Below the pieces are notes generated by a model. The model had not been told where the DNA came from and ran no database searches. It was given only the letters and a program-made list of their open reading frames with translations. Below are positions 39,792-49,103 of a stretch of DNA of 64,000 nt, in pieces. Within the stretch, counting starts at the first letter, position 1. The number at the start of each line of letters is the position of its first letter. The stretch lies in NCBI GenBank assembly GCA_012221805.1, contig CP015195.1:1659771-1723770 (forward strand), written 5' to 3'. The translations under genes and the position numbers were made by a program. The DNA comes from Pasteurellaceae bacterium RH1A (GTDB taxonomy: Bacteria > Pseudomonadota > Gammaproteobacteria > Enterobacterales > Pasteurellaceae).

Positions 39792-41660
39792 TTACCGCTT
39801 GCGGCCTGGCTTCACTCGCCAAAAGGCCCCTAACATCATCAGGGCGGCCCCAAACCAGATCCAACGCACAAAGGGCTTGTAGTGCAGGCGGAAGGCATAG
39901 GCCTGCATCCCCACCTTATCGCCCATAACAATATAGAGATCGCCCAAGAGCCCCCAATCGATCCCAACCTCGCTCATATTCATGGAACGCAAATCGTAAT
40001 AGCGTCTTTCAGGATAGAGTTCCGCCACAATTTTGCCCGCCTTTTTAACCTGAAAATGGGCCTGTTCGATGGTGTAGTTGGAACCTAGCTGGTTCTTTGT
40101 GCCTAGATAATGAAAGTCGTAGCCGTAGAGGCTTTGGCTTTGGTTGGGCGAAAGTCGCACGCCCATTTCTGAACCAAAATAGCCGCTCATCACCGCCCCA
40201 ATTACGGTTACCGCCAAGCCCAAATGGCCCAACCGCATGGGCGTACTTTTGATTTTGGGGCTAATCAGCATATTGAGGGTCAGGCTAAAGGCTAGCGATA
40301 AGAAACCCCAGGCCAGCCAGTCGAACTTAAGGGAAGACTTGTAAATTGTGAGCCAAATTGCCCCGTTTGCAAGCAGCATAGACACTAACATTATGGCCAG
40401 CGGCTTTTTCCAGTAACGAAGATTAGCCTTCCACTTAAGTTGTAGGCTAAAAATCATCAAAACCAAAACTAGCCCAATCAGAGGGAAGAAAAGGGTGTTG
40501 AAATAGGGTGGGCCGACCGAAATAGAACCCCAGCCCAGGGCATTAAAGAGCATGGGATAAAAGGTGCCGATCAGGACAATAAGGGCTGCAATGCTAAAGA
40601 GGATATTGACCCAGAGTAAGGCGTTTTCCTTGCTTAAAAAACCAAAGGCAAGTTGGGGTTGGTTGAGCCGTGCTTTCAGGGCGAAGAGGAGCATTCCGCC
40701 CAGGGTAAAGGCGAAGAAGATAGCCAGCAGGGCCAGGCCACGGTTAGGATCAACCGCAAAGGCATGGACGGAAGTCACCACGCCTGAACGGACGATAAAA
40801 GTGCCCAGTAAAGTCAGCGAGAAGGTCAAGATGGACAGCAAGACCGTCCAGTAGCTAAAAATCCCTCGTTTTTGGTTGATGATCAGCACGTGCATAAGGG
40901 CGGTCGCCAGGAGCCAAGGCATAAGCGAGGCATTTTCAACTGGATCCCAGAACCACCAGCCTCCCCAGCCCAATTCGTAGTAGGCCCACCAAGAGCCAAC
41001 CGCAATGCCGGCGGTTAAAAAGCCCCAGGAAATTTGCACCCAGCGGCGGCAGGCTCGGGCGATGTCTTGAGCCAGGTAGCCCTGCAACAGGGCGGCACAA
41101 ATGATGGCAAAGTTAATCGCAAAGCCCACATAGCCCAGGTATAAGAGCGGCGGGTGGATAATCAGCCCAATATCTTGGAGCATTGGGTTCAGATCCCGCC
41201 CCTGGGGTGGCACGGGGTAGAGGCGGTCAAAGGGATCAGATAAACCCAAAATAAAGAGGCAGAAGGCAAAACCGATCAGCCCCATCACGCCCAATGCCTG
41301 TTGGTGGAGGGCTAAGTCCTTCTTATAGCCAAAACGGGCAAAAAGTGCCGTCCAAATAGCCAGCGACATGAGCCAAAAGAGCATAGAGCCCTCATGCCCG
41401 CCCCAGGTCGCCCCGATTTTAAAGGCAGTTTCCAGTTGGGTGTTGGAATGCTGGGCCACATAGGTGACGGAAAAATCGTCTGTGGCAAAAGCATGGGCTA
41501 GAATGATAAAAGAAAGGGTTACCGTGCCAGCGTAGAGATAGCTCAAGGCGTGCAACAAGCGGGTCGAAATCGCCAAAAACTTGCAAAAGGGCAAGACCGC
41601 AAGGAAAACCGTTGCGGAAAGGGCGATAAGCAGGGAAAGGTAGCCGAGTTCTGGGAGCAT
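39792..41660 (-). CDS. nrfE: CcmF/NrfE-type cytochrome c haem lyase subunit
   Basis: The 622-residue polytopic protein carries the haem-handling WWD motif WGGWWFWDPVENASLMPWL and the conserved TWGGHEGSMLFW and HPPLLYLGYVGF (His ligands), with about 15 hydrophobic helices. It attaches haem to apocytochromes in the periplasm. Position downstream of nrfABCD suggests NrfE, which attaches haem at the CxxCK site of NrfA, but sequence alone does not separate it from CcmF. A terminator and a repeat cluster lie between it and nrfD, and no nrfF/nrfG follows. Confidence 0.85.
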   Translation of the reverse strand: MLPELGYLSLLIALSATVFLAVLPFCKFLAISTRLLHALSYLYAGTVTLSFIILAHAFATDDFSVTYVAQHSNTQLETAFKIGATWGGHEGSMLFWLMSLAIWTALFARFGYKKDLALHQQALGVMGLIGFAFCLFILGLSDPFDRLYPVPPQGRDLNPMLQDIGLIIHPPLLYLGYVGFAINFAIICAALLQGYLAQDIARACRRWVQISWGFLTAGIAVGSWWAYYELGWGGWWFWDPVENASLMPWLLATALMHVLIINQKRGIFSYWTVLLSILTFSLTLLGTFIVRSGVVTSVHAFAVDPNRGLALLAIFFAFTLGGMLLFALKARLNQPQLAFGFLSKENALLWVNILFSIAALIVLIGTFYPMLFNALGWGSISVGPPYFNTLFFPLIGLVLVLMIFSLQLKWKANLRYWKKPLAIMLVSMLLANGAIWLTIYKSSLKFDWLAWGFLSLAFSLTLNMLISPKIKSTPMRLGHLGLAVTVIGAVMSGYFGSEMGVRLSPNQSQSLYGYDFHYLGTKNQLGSNYTIEQAHFQVKKAGKIVAELYPERRYYDLRSMNMSEVGIDWGLLGDLYIVMGDKVGMQAYAFRLHYKPFVRWIWFGAALMMLGAFWRVKPGRKR

Positions 41661-41685
41661 AATATAAAGTTTAATTTATCTAAAT

Positions 41686-41938
41686 AAGCCCCCAAGAGAA
41701 CTATTCCCTCCCCCGCTTGCGGGGGAGGGTTAGGGAGGGGGGATTGCCTTAAGGCAATTGGAACTATATCACCTAGCACGAGCCGTGCTAGGTTACTTAC
41801 TTGAGCCACGCTGTGGCTCCAAGCCGTGGAACGGCTTTATTTGAGTAACCCCATACGGCTCGTATGGGGTTATTGTCTCTTGAGCTTCGCTCAATCCCCC
41901 CACCCTAGCCCTCCCCCGCAAGCGGGGGAGGGGGCTTA
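41686..41938. repeat. Composite inverted-repeat element with family C palindromes inside
   Basis: The outer arms are TAAGCCCCC..CCCTCCCCCGCTTGCGGGGG (41686-41740) and their complement ending GGGGGCTTA (to 41938). Each holds an inner hairpin CCCTCCCCCGC / GCGGGGGAGGG. Within lie CCTAGCACG..CGTGCTAGG (41772-41792), GAGCCACGCTGTGGCTC (41803-41819), AAGCCGTGGAACGGCTT (41821-41837) and GTAACCCCATACG..CGTATGGGGTTA (41845-41872). The first, second and last of these match the cluster at 13251-13354 in reverse order. Confidence 0.85.
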
Positions 41939-41966
41939 GAGAAGAAATATTACCAAACCTCAAAAC

Positions 41967-41996
41967 AAAAAGCACGAGCCAAACTCGTGCTTTTCT
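41967..41996 (-). terminator. Terminator after nrfD
   Basis: AAAAGCACGAG / CTCGTGCTTTT with a 5-base loop is followed on the minus strand by TTTTTGTTTTG. It ends nrfABCD before the haem lyase gene. Confidence 0.85.
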
Positions 41997-42007
41997 ATCT
42001 TAAAGGC

Positions 42008-42970
42008 CTAGGCCAAAGTCATCTGTCCTGCATAGAGGATAAAGAACCGCAGGCACATTACCCCAAATAAACCACAGAGGGCAAGGATAACAATAAAGCC
42101 CTTGCTGTGTTTGAGCCTGTACGGGGCCAGGGCGTTGGCAATCAGCGGTAGCAGTAAGCCGATGCCTAAAATCCCGATGTAGAACACATATCCCCACACG
42201 CTGTTTAGGGCGTTGAGTAATGAGGCCGTTTTTTGTCCGCCACCGTACCAGAGCCCCAAGCAGAAGGCGAAGATGAGGAAAAGCTCAATCAACATGGTCG
42301 GGGTTTCAAAGCGGTGGAGGAAATGTACCTCACGGCTGTGGGTAGATAACTTGCCGAAAACAAGTACCGCAATCAGTAATGCCCCGATCCCTGATGATGT
42401 ACCTGATGCCAAGAAAAGGATTGGCAGCACAGGGTTGTTGAGCATTGGGTAGCTGATTAAGACTGAAATCAGGAAGCCAGTATAAGCCCCAAGAGCCACA
42501 GCGAAGAAAATCAGCAGTAACTCAATGATGTTCTCAAACTTCTCAGACAAGTCTGTTACCCATTTGACCACTTTAGCCAAGGCTGGCACATAGCGTCTCA
42601 CCATTTTTGCCACCCAGTCTTGATAGATAATCAAGAACCACAGTGCCAACAGCCCCATGTAAATCTGGAACATCATGACCCCGAAGGACATAATGGATTT
42701 TGGCTGATAGTTAAACATCAAGAACCAGAACCTCCATGGCATGGTTAAGTGGAAGATCAGGATAATCAAGCCCAAGGTCAGGCTGATTGGGGCAATGACC
42801 ACTGCACTGCGAACCAAGAAGCTCTGTTTTAAGTCCTCTTTTTGGCTGGAGCGTTTAAACAGGACAGCAATCAGCGTTGCCCCTGATGAAATCCCCAAGA
42901 GGAAGAGGTAGATCGCCACAGTCCAGTTCCAGACGAGCATTGGCGATTGGAAGGTTTCTGCACCGTTCAT
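42008..42970 (-). CDS. nrfD: NrfD-type membrane quinol dehydrogenase subunit
   Basis: The 320-residue integral membrane protein has about eight helices (for example VAIYLFLLGISSGATLIAVL, TGFLISVLISYPMLNNPVLP, LFLASGTSSGIGALLIAVLV). It matches NrfD/PsrC proteins that take electrons from menaquinol and pass them to NrfC. Its start overlaps the nrfC stop by 4 bp (ATGA), so the two are translationally coupled. It ends the nrfABCD transcript before a terminator. Confidence 0.95.
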   Translation of the reverse strand: MNGAETFQSPMLVWNWTVAIYLFLLGISSGATLIAVLFKRSSQKEDLKQSFLVRSAVVIAPISLTLGLIILIFHLTMPWRFWFLMFNYQPKSIMSFGVMMFQIYMGLLALWFLIIYQDWVAKMVRRYVPALAKVVKWVTDLSEKFENIIELLLIFFAVALGAYTGFLISVLISYPMLNNPVLPILFLASGTSSGIGALLIAVLVFGKLSTHSREVHFLHRFETPTMLIELFLIFAFCLGLWYGGGQKTASLLNALNSVWGYVFYIGILGIGLLLPLIANALAPYRLKHSKGFIVILALCGLFGVMCLRFFILYAGQMTLA

Positions 42971-43641
42971 CGTCTTGATTCTCCCTGTTCAAATGGAATG
43001 TGATAGAAGTTTGGATCAGTCCCTAACTCCACTTTTGTACGATAGACCTTGCTTACACGAATTTTGTGTGAAATCTCGCTGTTCGGATCGTTGAGATCAC
43101 CAAAGGTCAGTGCCTTGGTTGGGCAAGCCTCAACACAGGCAGGCTGTTTGCCTTGAGCCAAATTGGTGTCACGGCAGAAGTTACATTTATCCGCTGATTT
43201 TTTCTCAGGGTGGATGAAACGAACACGATACGGACACACGGCAATGCAGTATTGGCAACCGATACAGAGATCGGCCTTGACATCAACAATGCCGTTTTCG
43301 ATTTCGATATAAGACGCACCCGTCGGGCAAACCGTGACACAAGGTGCGTTGGTACAATGTTGGCAAGATTGGCGGAAAAATTCGTATTTCACATTCGGAA
43401 ATTCGCCAATCGGCTCACTACGGATAATCTCTAGGCGAGATACCCCTTCGGGTACGTGATTGGTTTCACGACAGGCGTCCATACAGGCAGTACAGCCGAT
43501 ACAGGCGTTTTCGTCGTGCACCATACCGTACCGAATCTTGTGCTCTTTCACAGCGGATTGAGCCAAGCTATTCGGTGCGGTGGAGGTCAATAAAATCAAT
43601 GCACCTGCACCCGAGACAAAATTTCGGCGTGTGCATTCCAT
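42967..43641 (-). CDS. nrfC: Nitrite reductase iron-sulfur protein NrfC
   Basis: The 224-residue protein has a twin-arginine-type signal (CTRRNFVSGAGALILLTS) and sixteen Cys in four ferredoxin-type clusters: CIGCTACMDAC, CQHCTNAPCVTVCP, CIGCQYCIAVCPY and CNFC..CVEACP. It carries electrons from NrfD to the pentahaem NrfB in the periplasm. It overlaps nrfB by 1 bp and nrfD by 4 bp. Confidence 0.96.
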   Translation of the reverse strand: MECTRRNFVSGAGALILLTSTAPNSLAQSAVKEHKIRYGMVHDENACIGCTACMDACRETNHVPEGVSRLEIIRSEPIGEFPNVKYEFFRQSCQHCTNAPCVTVCPTGASYIEIENGIVDVKADLCIGCQYCIAVCPYRVRFIHPEKKSADKCNFCRDTNLAQGKQPACVEACPTKALTFGDLNDPNSEISHKIRVSKVYRTKVELGTDPNFYHIPFEQGESRR

Positions 43642-44282
43642 TATTTTGCCTCCGCTTTCTCAGCATTTGCTTTACGTTCATGAATGCTACTGTGGCAATC
43701 TACGCAAAGTTTAACCCGTTGTTTGTTGTCTGTTGCCTTCATCGGCTCTTTTTCTGGGTGAAGTTCGTGGCAGTTTACACAGGCCATTTTGTTGGCGTGC
43801 ATATCATGTGGCCAGAATTTTTCCCGCAATTTGTCTGGGTTGTGGCAGGCAAAACAAACTTGGTTTTGTTCTTGAGCTGAACGTTCCAATTGTGGATTTT
43901 TGGCTTTACCCGTAGCATTAAAACGCATCACATCTTTCACACCACGTTTGTGATCTTCAGAAATATTGCCGTGGCAATTCACGCAGGTAATCGGTTTACC
44001 TGTATTCGGGCTGGTCTTGCTCATATGCAAGCCATGGAATTTACCGGCATGGAACTGACCGCCACTCACATCCTGCACGACTGCATCATCGCCATCAAAC
44101 TTGTGGCACTTAGTACAGGTCTGGTTAGGATCACGTTGGTGTTCCAGTTGTGGTTCGTATTGTTCGATATTGATTGGCGTCACATGGCGGCTGTCCTTTT
44201 CTTCTGCCATTGCATTCACACTTGCTAAGGCAGAAACAAGTAGCACCGCACGCAAACCTTGTTTTAAGAGAGAGAAATTCAT
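43641..44282 (-). CDS. nrfB: Pentahaem cytochrome c NrfB
   Basis: I start this at ATG 44282 (MNFSLLKQGLRAVLLVSALA, 213 residues). The AAAGG at 44291-44295 is then 8 bp away; the ATG at 44288 would be only 2 bp from it, and the longer open frame has no support. The signal peptide ends at ASVNAMA. Five haem sites are seen: CTKCH, CVNCH, CFACH, CVNCH and CVDCH. NrfB shuttles electrons from NrfC to NrfA. The nrfA-nrfB gap holds a palindromic double uptake signal. Confidence 0.94.
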   Translation of the reverse strand: MNFSLLKQGLRAVLLVSALASVNAMAEEKDSRHVTPINIEQYEPQLEHQRDPNQTCTKCHKFDGDDAVVQDVSGGQFHAGKFHGLHMSKTSPNTGKPITCVNCHGNISEDHKRGVKDVMRFNATGKAKNPQLERSAQEQNQVCFACHNPDKLREKFWPHDMHANKMACVNCHELHPEKEPMKATDNKQRVKLCVDCHSSIHERKANAEKAEAK

Positions 44283-44342
44283 ATTCATTACCTTTACAGA
44301 ATGGTTAATCCTAACCGCTTGCAAACTTTTGTGTTTTTTACC

Positions 44343-44356
44343 CCGCTTGCAAGCGG
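44343..44356. other. Palindromic double uptake signal between nrfA and nrfB
   Basis: CCGCTTGCAAGCGG is a perfect palindrome made of two overlapping head-to-head uptake-signal cores, with another ACCGCTTGC nearby at 44314. It lies inside the nrf operon leader of nrfB. Confidence 0.6.
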
Positions 44357-44369
44357 TCAATTTTCTAGA

Positions 44370-45902
44370 TTATTTTGCAGAAGCTGGAACGGTGACTTTC
44401 AAGCCTTTTTCCGCTGCTTCCTTATCCCATTGTGGTAATACTTCTTTCATGAATTTTTGTTTGTTAGCATTGGCCTTATCGATATCAATGCCAATCGCAA
44501 GTTGTGCCTTACGTTTGGTTGAGATATCTGGAATGGCAACAGGTTGCTCAACATTAAGTTTGGTTAAAACCACCGCTAGTTTACGGCGAGCATCAGCAGC
44601 CTTGTCTAAACCTGTGCTGAGAACGTGCAAGCCAATTTCAGGTGAGTGGGCGTGGACACCGTGAGAGGCGGCAACGTAGTCCCAACGCCATTGAGCGTGA
44701 CGAATGTCTTTTAAGATGTCTTTCATCTGCTCTTCAGTCGCACCTGCATCCCAAGCGGCTTTAGCTTCAAAGTGGGCGTGAACAATTTGATCTTCTAAGC
44801 GGATCATGGTGTCAGCCGTATCTTTCTTACGTTTTTCAACGATACCTTGAAGTTTCTCTTTGCTTTGATCATGGCAGTTGGCACAGGTGTTTTCGAAATT
44901 GTCGAACGGATTGCCGATTTGGTGATCGGTAAAGACCTTGCCTTCTGGCGATTTGGTTTTGGCCATGTGACAGTCAATACAGGTTACGCCGTTTTTGCCG
45001 TGCATACCTTGTGACCAGATTTCAAAGTCAGGGTGTTGCGCCTTGAGCATTGGGGCCTTAGAAAGGCCGTGCACCCAGTCGGTAAACTCAATGGCATCAT
45101 AATATTGCTCAATTGAGTCTGCATCCATACCCTTATCCCAAGGGAAGGTCACGTGGGTTTTTTCAGCAAAGTGGTATTCAACGTGGCAGTTGGCACAGAT
45201 GGCGGCACGTTTGTCGTTAGTGTCGGAACGTTCAAAGTTCCAATCCACCTTGTCAAGCGCACGTAAAACGTGTGGACGAGCGATACGCAGGGCAGGTTTG
45301 CCTTGCTCGTAAAATTCCTTACTGGAGGTATCGTGACAGTCAGCACAACCAATAGCATTTACGATTTCGTTACCCCATTTGGCCCACTGCGCATTGAAAT
45401 AACCATCTTCGCCCTTTTCAGAGATAAGACGGGCCACATCTGGGCCTTTACAGGTCCAGCAGGCAGCCGGTTGAGGGCCACTGTTTTCATCAGCCGGTGC
45501 ACCGGTACGCAAAATGTTACGCACATCTTCCACCGCATAGTAGTGGCCACGAGGGTGGTTATATTCGCTGGAGAAAAGGTAGCCAGACCAAAGCACCACT
45601 AAGCGTGGATCTTCTTCCAAGGCATCGCCAATATGCTCGCTCTCCTTGGTGGCGGCCCAAGAATTGTATTGCAATGGGAAACGCTCTGCCCAGTCAATGT
45701 TATTCACATCTTTGGTGGTGATGTCGAATTTCACATCACGGTAGCCCGCAAAACGATTGGCCTTAAGCTCTTCTTTGGTTTGCGGATTTTTAATCACTTC
45801 TTTTAATGGTTCAGGTTTGGCTTGACCTTCGGCAAGTGCAGCACCGCTTGCTAAACCAAGAGCAAGGGTCAGGGCTGCGATAGGTTTGAAAAAAGATTTC
45901 AC
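44370..45902 (-). CDS. nrfA: Cytochrome c552 nitrite reductase catalytic subunit
   Basis: NrfA reduces nitrite to ammonium in the periplasm with six electrons. The 510-residue protein has a signal peptide (to about AALA, residue 24), the active-site haem motif CWTCK (148-152), and four CxxCH haems: CADCH (186), CANCH (236), CIDCH (308) and CANCH (340). It is the first gene of nrfABCD. An FNR-like site sits about 112 bp upstream, which fits anaerobic induction. Confidence 0.97.
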   Translation of the reverse strand: MKSFFKPIAALTLALGLASGAALAEGQAKPEPLKEVIKNPQTKEELKANRFAGYRDVKFDITTKDVNNIDWAERFPLQYNSWAATKESEHIGDALEEDPRLVVLWSGYLFSSEYNHPRGHYYAVEDVRNILRTGAPADENSGPQPAACWTCKGPDVARLISEKGEDGYFNAQWAKWGNEIVNAIGCADCHDTSSKEFYEQGKPALRIARPHVLRALDKVDWNFERSDTNDKRAAICANCHVEYHFAEKTHVTFPWDKGMDADSIEQYYDAIEFTDWVHGLSKAPMLKAQHPDFEIWSQGMHGKNGVTCIDCHMAKTKSPEGKVFTDHQIGNPFDNFENTCANCHDQSKEKLQGIVEKRKKDTADTMIRLEDQIVHAHFEAKAAWDAGATEEQMKDILKDIRHAQWRWDYVAASHGVHAHSPEIGLHVLSTGLDKAADARRKLAVVLTKLNVEQPVAIPDISTKRKAQLAIGIDIDKANANKQKFMKEVLPQWDKEAAEKGLKVTVPASAK

Positions 45903-46375
45903 GATAATCCCCCCAACAAATGAAATAAAAATGACATCGGAAATAAAACTTTATGTAAAGCAGTGTAAACATACCAAAGATTAAGTAATAGAAAAGGTTT
46001 ATCTACGCTTTTTTTGAATTTGATCAAATTATTTTTAATTTTGAAAATAAGAATAATTCTTATTGTTTAAGTGATTGAAAGATAAGCAGATTTTAATAAC
46101 TCTAAAGAGGTATTAAATCTTAAAAAATAGGCCAATAAACACACATAACAAATATTTAACATATTTGTTTGTTTTTTATGAAAAATAATCAAAAAGAGGT
46201 ATGTAAAAAAAGGAATAAAAAAGAAAGGATTTCATCATTGAGAACACACTCTCAATAAGCGGTTAAAAATAAGCGGAAATTTGCAAATTTTGAGCCAAAG
46301 AAACCGCTTGCTTGAGCTTGTGACTTCTCTCATGCTCAATTATACTCAACCAAGCATACCACACCGGAGGAACCC
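45903..46375. promoter_or_regulatory. Divergent nrfA / lipoprotein intergenic region with FNR-like site
   Basis: TTGAATTTGATCAA (46014-46027) matches the FNR consensus TTGAT-N4-ATCAA at 9 of 10 positions and is placed suitably for nrfA. Two copies of AAGAGGTAT (around 46103 and 46194) contain the NarL/NarP-type heptamer TACCTCT on the minus strand. A small hairpin ATTGAGA / TCTCAAT lies at 46237-46256, followed by a paired uptake signal to about 46312. The rest is AT-rich with no gene seen. Confidence 0.6.
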
Positions 46376-47086
46376 ATGTTCAATAAAACACGACTCAGCC
46401 TTATACTTGGCGCAAGCCTGATACTCCCAAGCTGCACACTCATGCTTTGGGAGCGTGATAAGCCTTATTCAACCTATTATTCGACTCAGGTTGTGGCAGA
46501 AGATCAGATCCACTCTTTTGCTGTCGTCAAATCAGGCCACCAGCAAGCAGAACTGCCCGCAGGCAGCCTGATTATGATGTCCGGCCAACATTGGTTTGTG
46601 CTTGAACCTCAAGACTCGCAAGACCTGATCAAGATTCTCTCCGCCAAACTCAACAAGGCCTTTGATTTAACCTACTCCTGTAGCAGCGACACCCGCCTAC
46701 AAGCCCTGCCAGTTACCCTTCATGATGCCAAATCCAATCAATTTACCAGTGATTTTTGCTTAAGCTACCAAACAAGCAAGGCCCAGGAAAAAGCGACACT
46801 CAAAAACCTCGGCTTTAAGCTGGAAAAAGACGGGCGTTATACCTATGAAGTGGCAGCCAAGGGCCGCTATTACGCCACGCCACAAGCCTTCAAGGCCGAC
46901 TATAAATTTGAAACCCGTGTGCCTGTTAAGATTTCACTTAGCACAAGGACAACGAAGCTAGATGGCGACACGCTCGCCGAAAACCTCTTCTTAACCCCAC
47001 TCACCCTTGCGACCGATCTTATCATCCTGCCCTTGGGTGCTGTAGGCGCCTTAGGTGGTTTGATTATAGATGGGATTTCAAAGTAA
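46376..47086 (+). CDS. Putative lipoprotein of unknown function
   Basis: The 236-residue protein has a lipoprotein signal with LPSC (Cys20). I do not recognise the main domain: it has regular beta-like segments, four Cys in the mature part (YSCSSD and FCLSY among them) and a hydrophobic C-terminus (TPLTLATDLIILPLGAVGAL, GGLI). The ending loosely resembles the YceK/DUF1375 lipoproteins, but the protein is much longer. It starts after GGAGG. It is divergent from nrfA and stands alone. Confidence 0.7.
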   Translation: MFNKTRLSLILGASLILPSCTLMLWERDKPYSTYYSTQVVAEDQIHSFAVVKSGHQQAELPAGSLIMMSGQHWFVLEPQDSQDLIKILSAKLNKAFDLTYSCSSDTRLQALPVTLHDAKSNQFTSDFCLSYQTSKAQEKATLKNLGFKLEKDGRYTYEVAAKGRYYATPQAFKADYKFETRVPVKISLSTRTTKLDGDTLAENLFLTPLTLATDLIILPLGAVGALGGLIIDGISK

Positions 47087-47131
47087 AAACCTAGCCTTCT
47101 CAATCACCCGTGGCAGTTTGTCACGGGTTTA

Positions 47132-48019
47132 TTACACCCTCAACCTATCCACCACCAATCTAAACAGGGCCGAATTGCCCTTTCTGCTAGGGTAGTAGAG
47201 ATAAAGCGGATCGTAGCTATAGGCAAACTTCTTAAGCACTTCCACCAGCTCGCCACTTGCCAGCTCATCTCGCACCGCCATTTCAGGCAGCCAGGCCAGG
47301 CCGAAACCGTCCAAGCAAGCCTGTTTGCGTAGGTTGTTATTGACCGAAAACTGCGGTTTAGGCTTATAAAGGGTTTTGCCGCCCTTGGTCTTAAATTCCC
47401 ATTCGTCCTGGGAATGCTGGTTAGTCAGCCGCATTCCAATATGGCGATGGCTGTCCAAATCGTCCAAGGTTTTGGGTTCGCCGTGGGCAACCAGATAGGC
47501 TGGGCTGGCGACCAGAGCCATTCGGGTCGAATCGGAAATCTTGACCGCCACCATATCCTTCTGCACGGCATAGCCCAACCGAACGCCCATATCAAAGCCC
47601 TGCTCGACAATATCCACCCAGCGGTTTTCAATCATCAGCTCAATCTGCAAATGGGGATATTCCTGCATTAGGGGGGCGAGTTTGGGGTAGAGAATGAGAT
47701 TGGCCGCCAGCTCACTGGTGTTGATTTTAAGCGAACCGCTAGGCGTGTCCCGCAGCTCGTCCAGCTGGCGAATGCCGTCTGAAATAGCATAAAAATGCGG
47801 CGCGACATCCGCCAACAATTTGGCCCCGGCATCGGTGGGCGAAATACTGCGGGTGGTACGATTGAGCAGGCGGAGATTGAGCTGGCGTTCTAGGCTGCGG
47901 ACATTCTGGCTCAGTGCCGATGTGGTCACCCCCAGTTTTTCCGCTGCCTTGGTAAAACTGCCCGCCTGGACGATTTGGATAAAGAAATAGAGTTCGTTAA
48001 GGTTGGGGAGTGTATTCAT
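47132..48019 (-). CDS. LysR-family transcriptional regulator
   Basis: I start at ATG 48019 (MNTLPNLNELYFFIQIVQAG, 295 residues) because AGGAAG lies 7 bp upstream; the longer frame has no ribosome site. It has an N-terminal winged helix (SFTKAAEKLGVTTSALSQNV, RSLERQLNLRLLNRTTRSIS) and a LysR substrate-binding domain typical of the CrgA/YafC-type group. It is divergent from two aldo/keto reductase genes and is likely to control them. Confidence 0.92.
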   Translation of the reverse strand: MNTLPNLNELYFFIQIVQAGSFTKAAEKLGVTTSALSQNVRSLERQLNLRLLNRTTRSISPTDAGAKLLADVAPHFYAISDGIRQLDELRDTPSGSLKINTSELAANLILYPKLAPLMQEYPHLQIELMIENRWVDIVEQGFDMGVRLGYAVQKDMVAVKISDSTRMALVASPAYLVAHGEPKTLDDLDSHRHIGMRLTNQHSQDEWEFKTKGGKTLYKPKPQFSVNNNLRKQACLDGFGLAWLPEMAVRDELASGELVEVLKKFAYSYDPLYLYYPSRKGNSALFRLVVDRLRV

Positions 48020-48148
48020 CTGGCTTCCTACAAGCGGTTGGTTTTCTCTCTTTTTGCAAAATGCAAGGCACTTATTATAAAGCAATGCTTAATAAGTTGT
48101 TAAGCAAAACCCTATATATCTTCGCAAAAATACTCATTAAAATTACTC

Positions 48149-48221
48149 GTAAATCGTGAACGATTTACTCGCCTCTTCGGGGCCGCAGGCAAAGCCCACG
48201 TTCAAAAACCTTCGGTTTTTG
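48149..48221. repeat. Two hairpins in the LysR / reductase intergenic region
   Basis: GTAAATCGT / ACGATTTAC (48149-48168) and CAAAAACC / GGTTTTTG (48203-48221) flank a GC-rich stretch. They resemble the short-palindrome clusters elsewhere in the window and could alternatively be operators for the LysR protein. Confidence 0.6.
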
Positions 48222-48258
48222 TGCCCACACTTTCAACCAACAAACAACGGAAAACCTT

Positions 48259-49101
48259 ATGCAATATGTAAACTTAGCCAACAATGTTCAAATGCCAATT
48301 CTCGGTTTTGGTGTTTTTCAAATATCGCCTGAAGAAACTGAACAGGCGGTGATTCACGCTATTCAGGCAGGCTATCGCCATATCGACACTGCCCAATCCT
48401 ATATGAATGAAACCGAAATCGGGCGTGGGATTGCCAAGTCTGGCGTGGCAAGGGAAGAACTTTTTATTACGACCAAGGTTTGGATTTCTAACTATGAAGA
48501 TGCCAAGGCATCGGTTGAGCGTTCGCTGGCTCGTATGGGCTTGGATTATTTGGATTTAGTCCTGCTCCACCAACCCTTCGGCGATACCTTCAAGGCCTGG
48601 AAGGATTTGGAAGAATTGCAAGCGGCAGGCAAGGTGCGAGCCATTGGCGTGAGCAACTTCTCGCCGTCCTTTGCGGTGGAATTGGGGGCGTTTCACAAGG
48701 TAATGCCGCAGGTCAATCAGATTGAAGTCAATCCCTTCTTCCAACGCCCTGAAGAGATCGCCAAATTGCAGGCTCAAGGCATTGCCGTGCAGGCTTGGGC
48801 CCCCTTTGCGGAAGGCAAAAACGAGATTTTCAGCAACTCTGTTTTGGTGGAAATCGGTAAAAAATATGGCAAATCCGTGGCACAGGTGATTGTGCGTTGG
48901 TTGGTGGAACAAAATATCACCGTGCTGGCAAAATCGGTCAAACCTGAACGTATGGCGGAGAATATCAATGTATTCGATTTCGCCCTAAGCGATGAAGACA
49001 AGGCACAAATCGCTACGCTGGACTTGGGCAAGACCATCATTTTCGACCATAGCGATCCTGAAATTGTGAAGTTTTTGGCAGGGTATAAAGTAAACGCATA
49101 A
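48259..49101 (+). CDS. Aldo/keto reductase (2,5-diketogluconate reductase type)
   Basis: The 280-residue cytoplasmic NADPH-dependent oxidoreductase of the AKR5-like group has the full catalytic tetrad D43, Y48, K73, H104 (AGYRHIDTAQSYMNETEIG, ITTKVW, VLLHQPFG). It has the cofactor-region AIGVSNFSP and LAKSVKPERMAENINVFDF. The physiological aldehyde or ketone is not predictable. It is followed 83 bp later by a second reductase with an export signal, and preceded by a divergent LysR gene. Confidence 0.92.
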   Translation: MQYVNLANNVQMPILGFGVFQISPEETEQAVIHAIQAGYRHIDTAQSYMNETEIGRGIAKSGVAREELFITTKVWISNYEDAKASVERSLARMGLDYLDLVLLHQPFGDTFKAWKDLEELQAAGKVRAIGVSNFSPSFAVELGAFHKVMPQVNQIEVNPFFQRPEEIAKLQAQGIAVQAWAPFAEGKNEIFSNSVLVEIGKKYGKSVAQVIVRWLVEQNITVLAKSVKPERMAENINVFDFALSDEDKAQIATLDLGKTIIFDHSDPEIVKFLAGYKVNA

Positions 49102-49103
49102 CC

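Noticed and set aside
46376..47086. Assignment of the lipoprotein to YceK (DUF1375)
   Set aside because: Only the hydrophobic C-terminal end is loosely similar; the protein is more than twice as long, so I left it unnamed.
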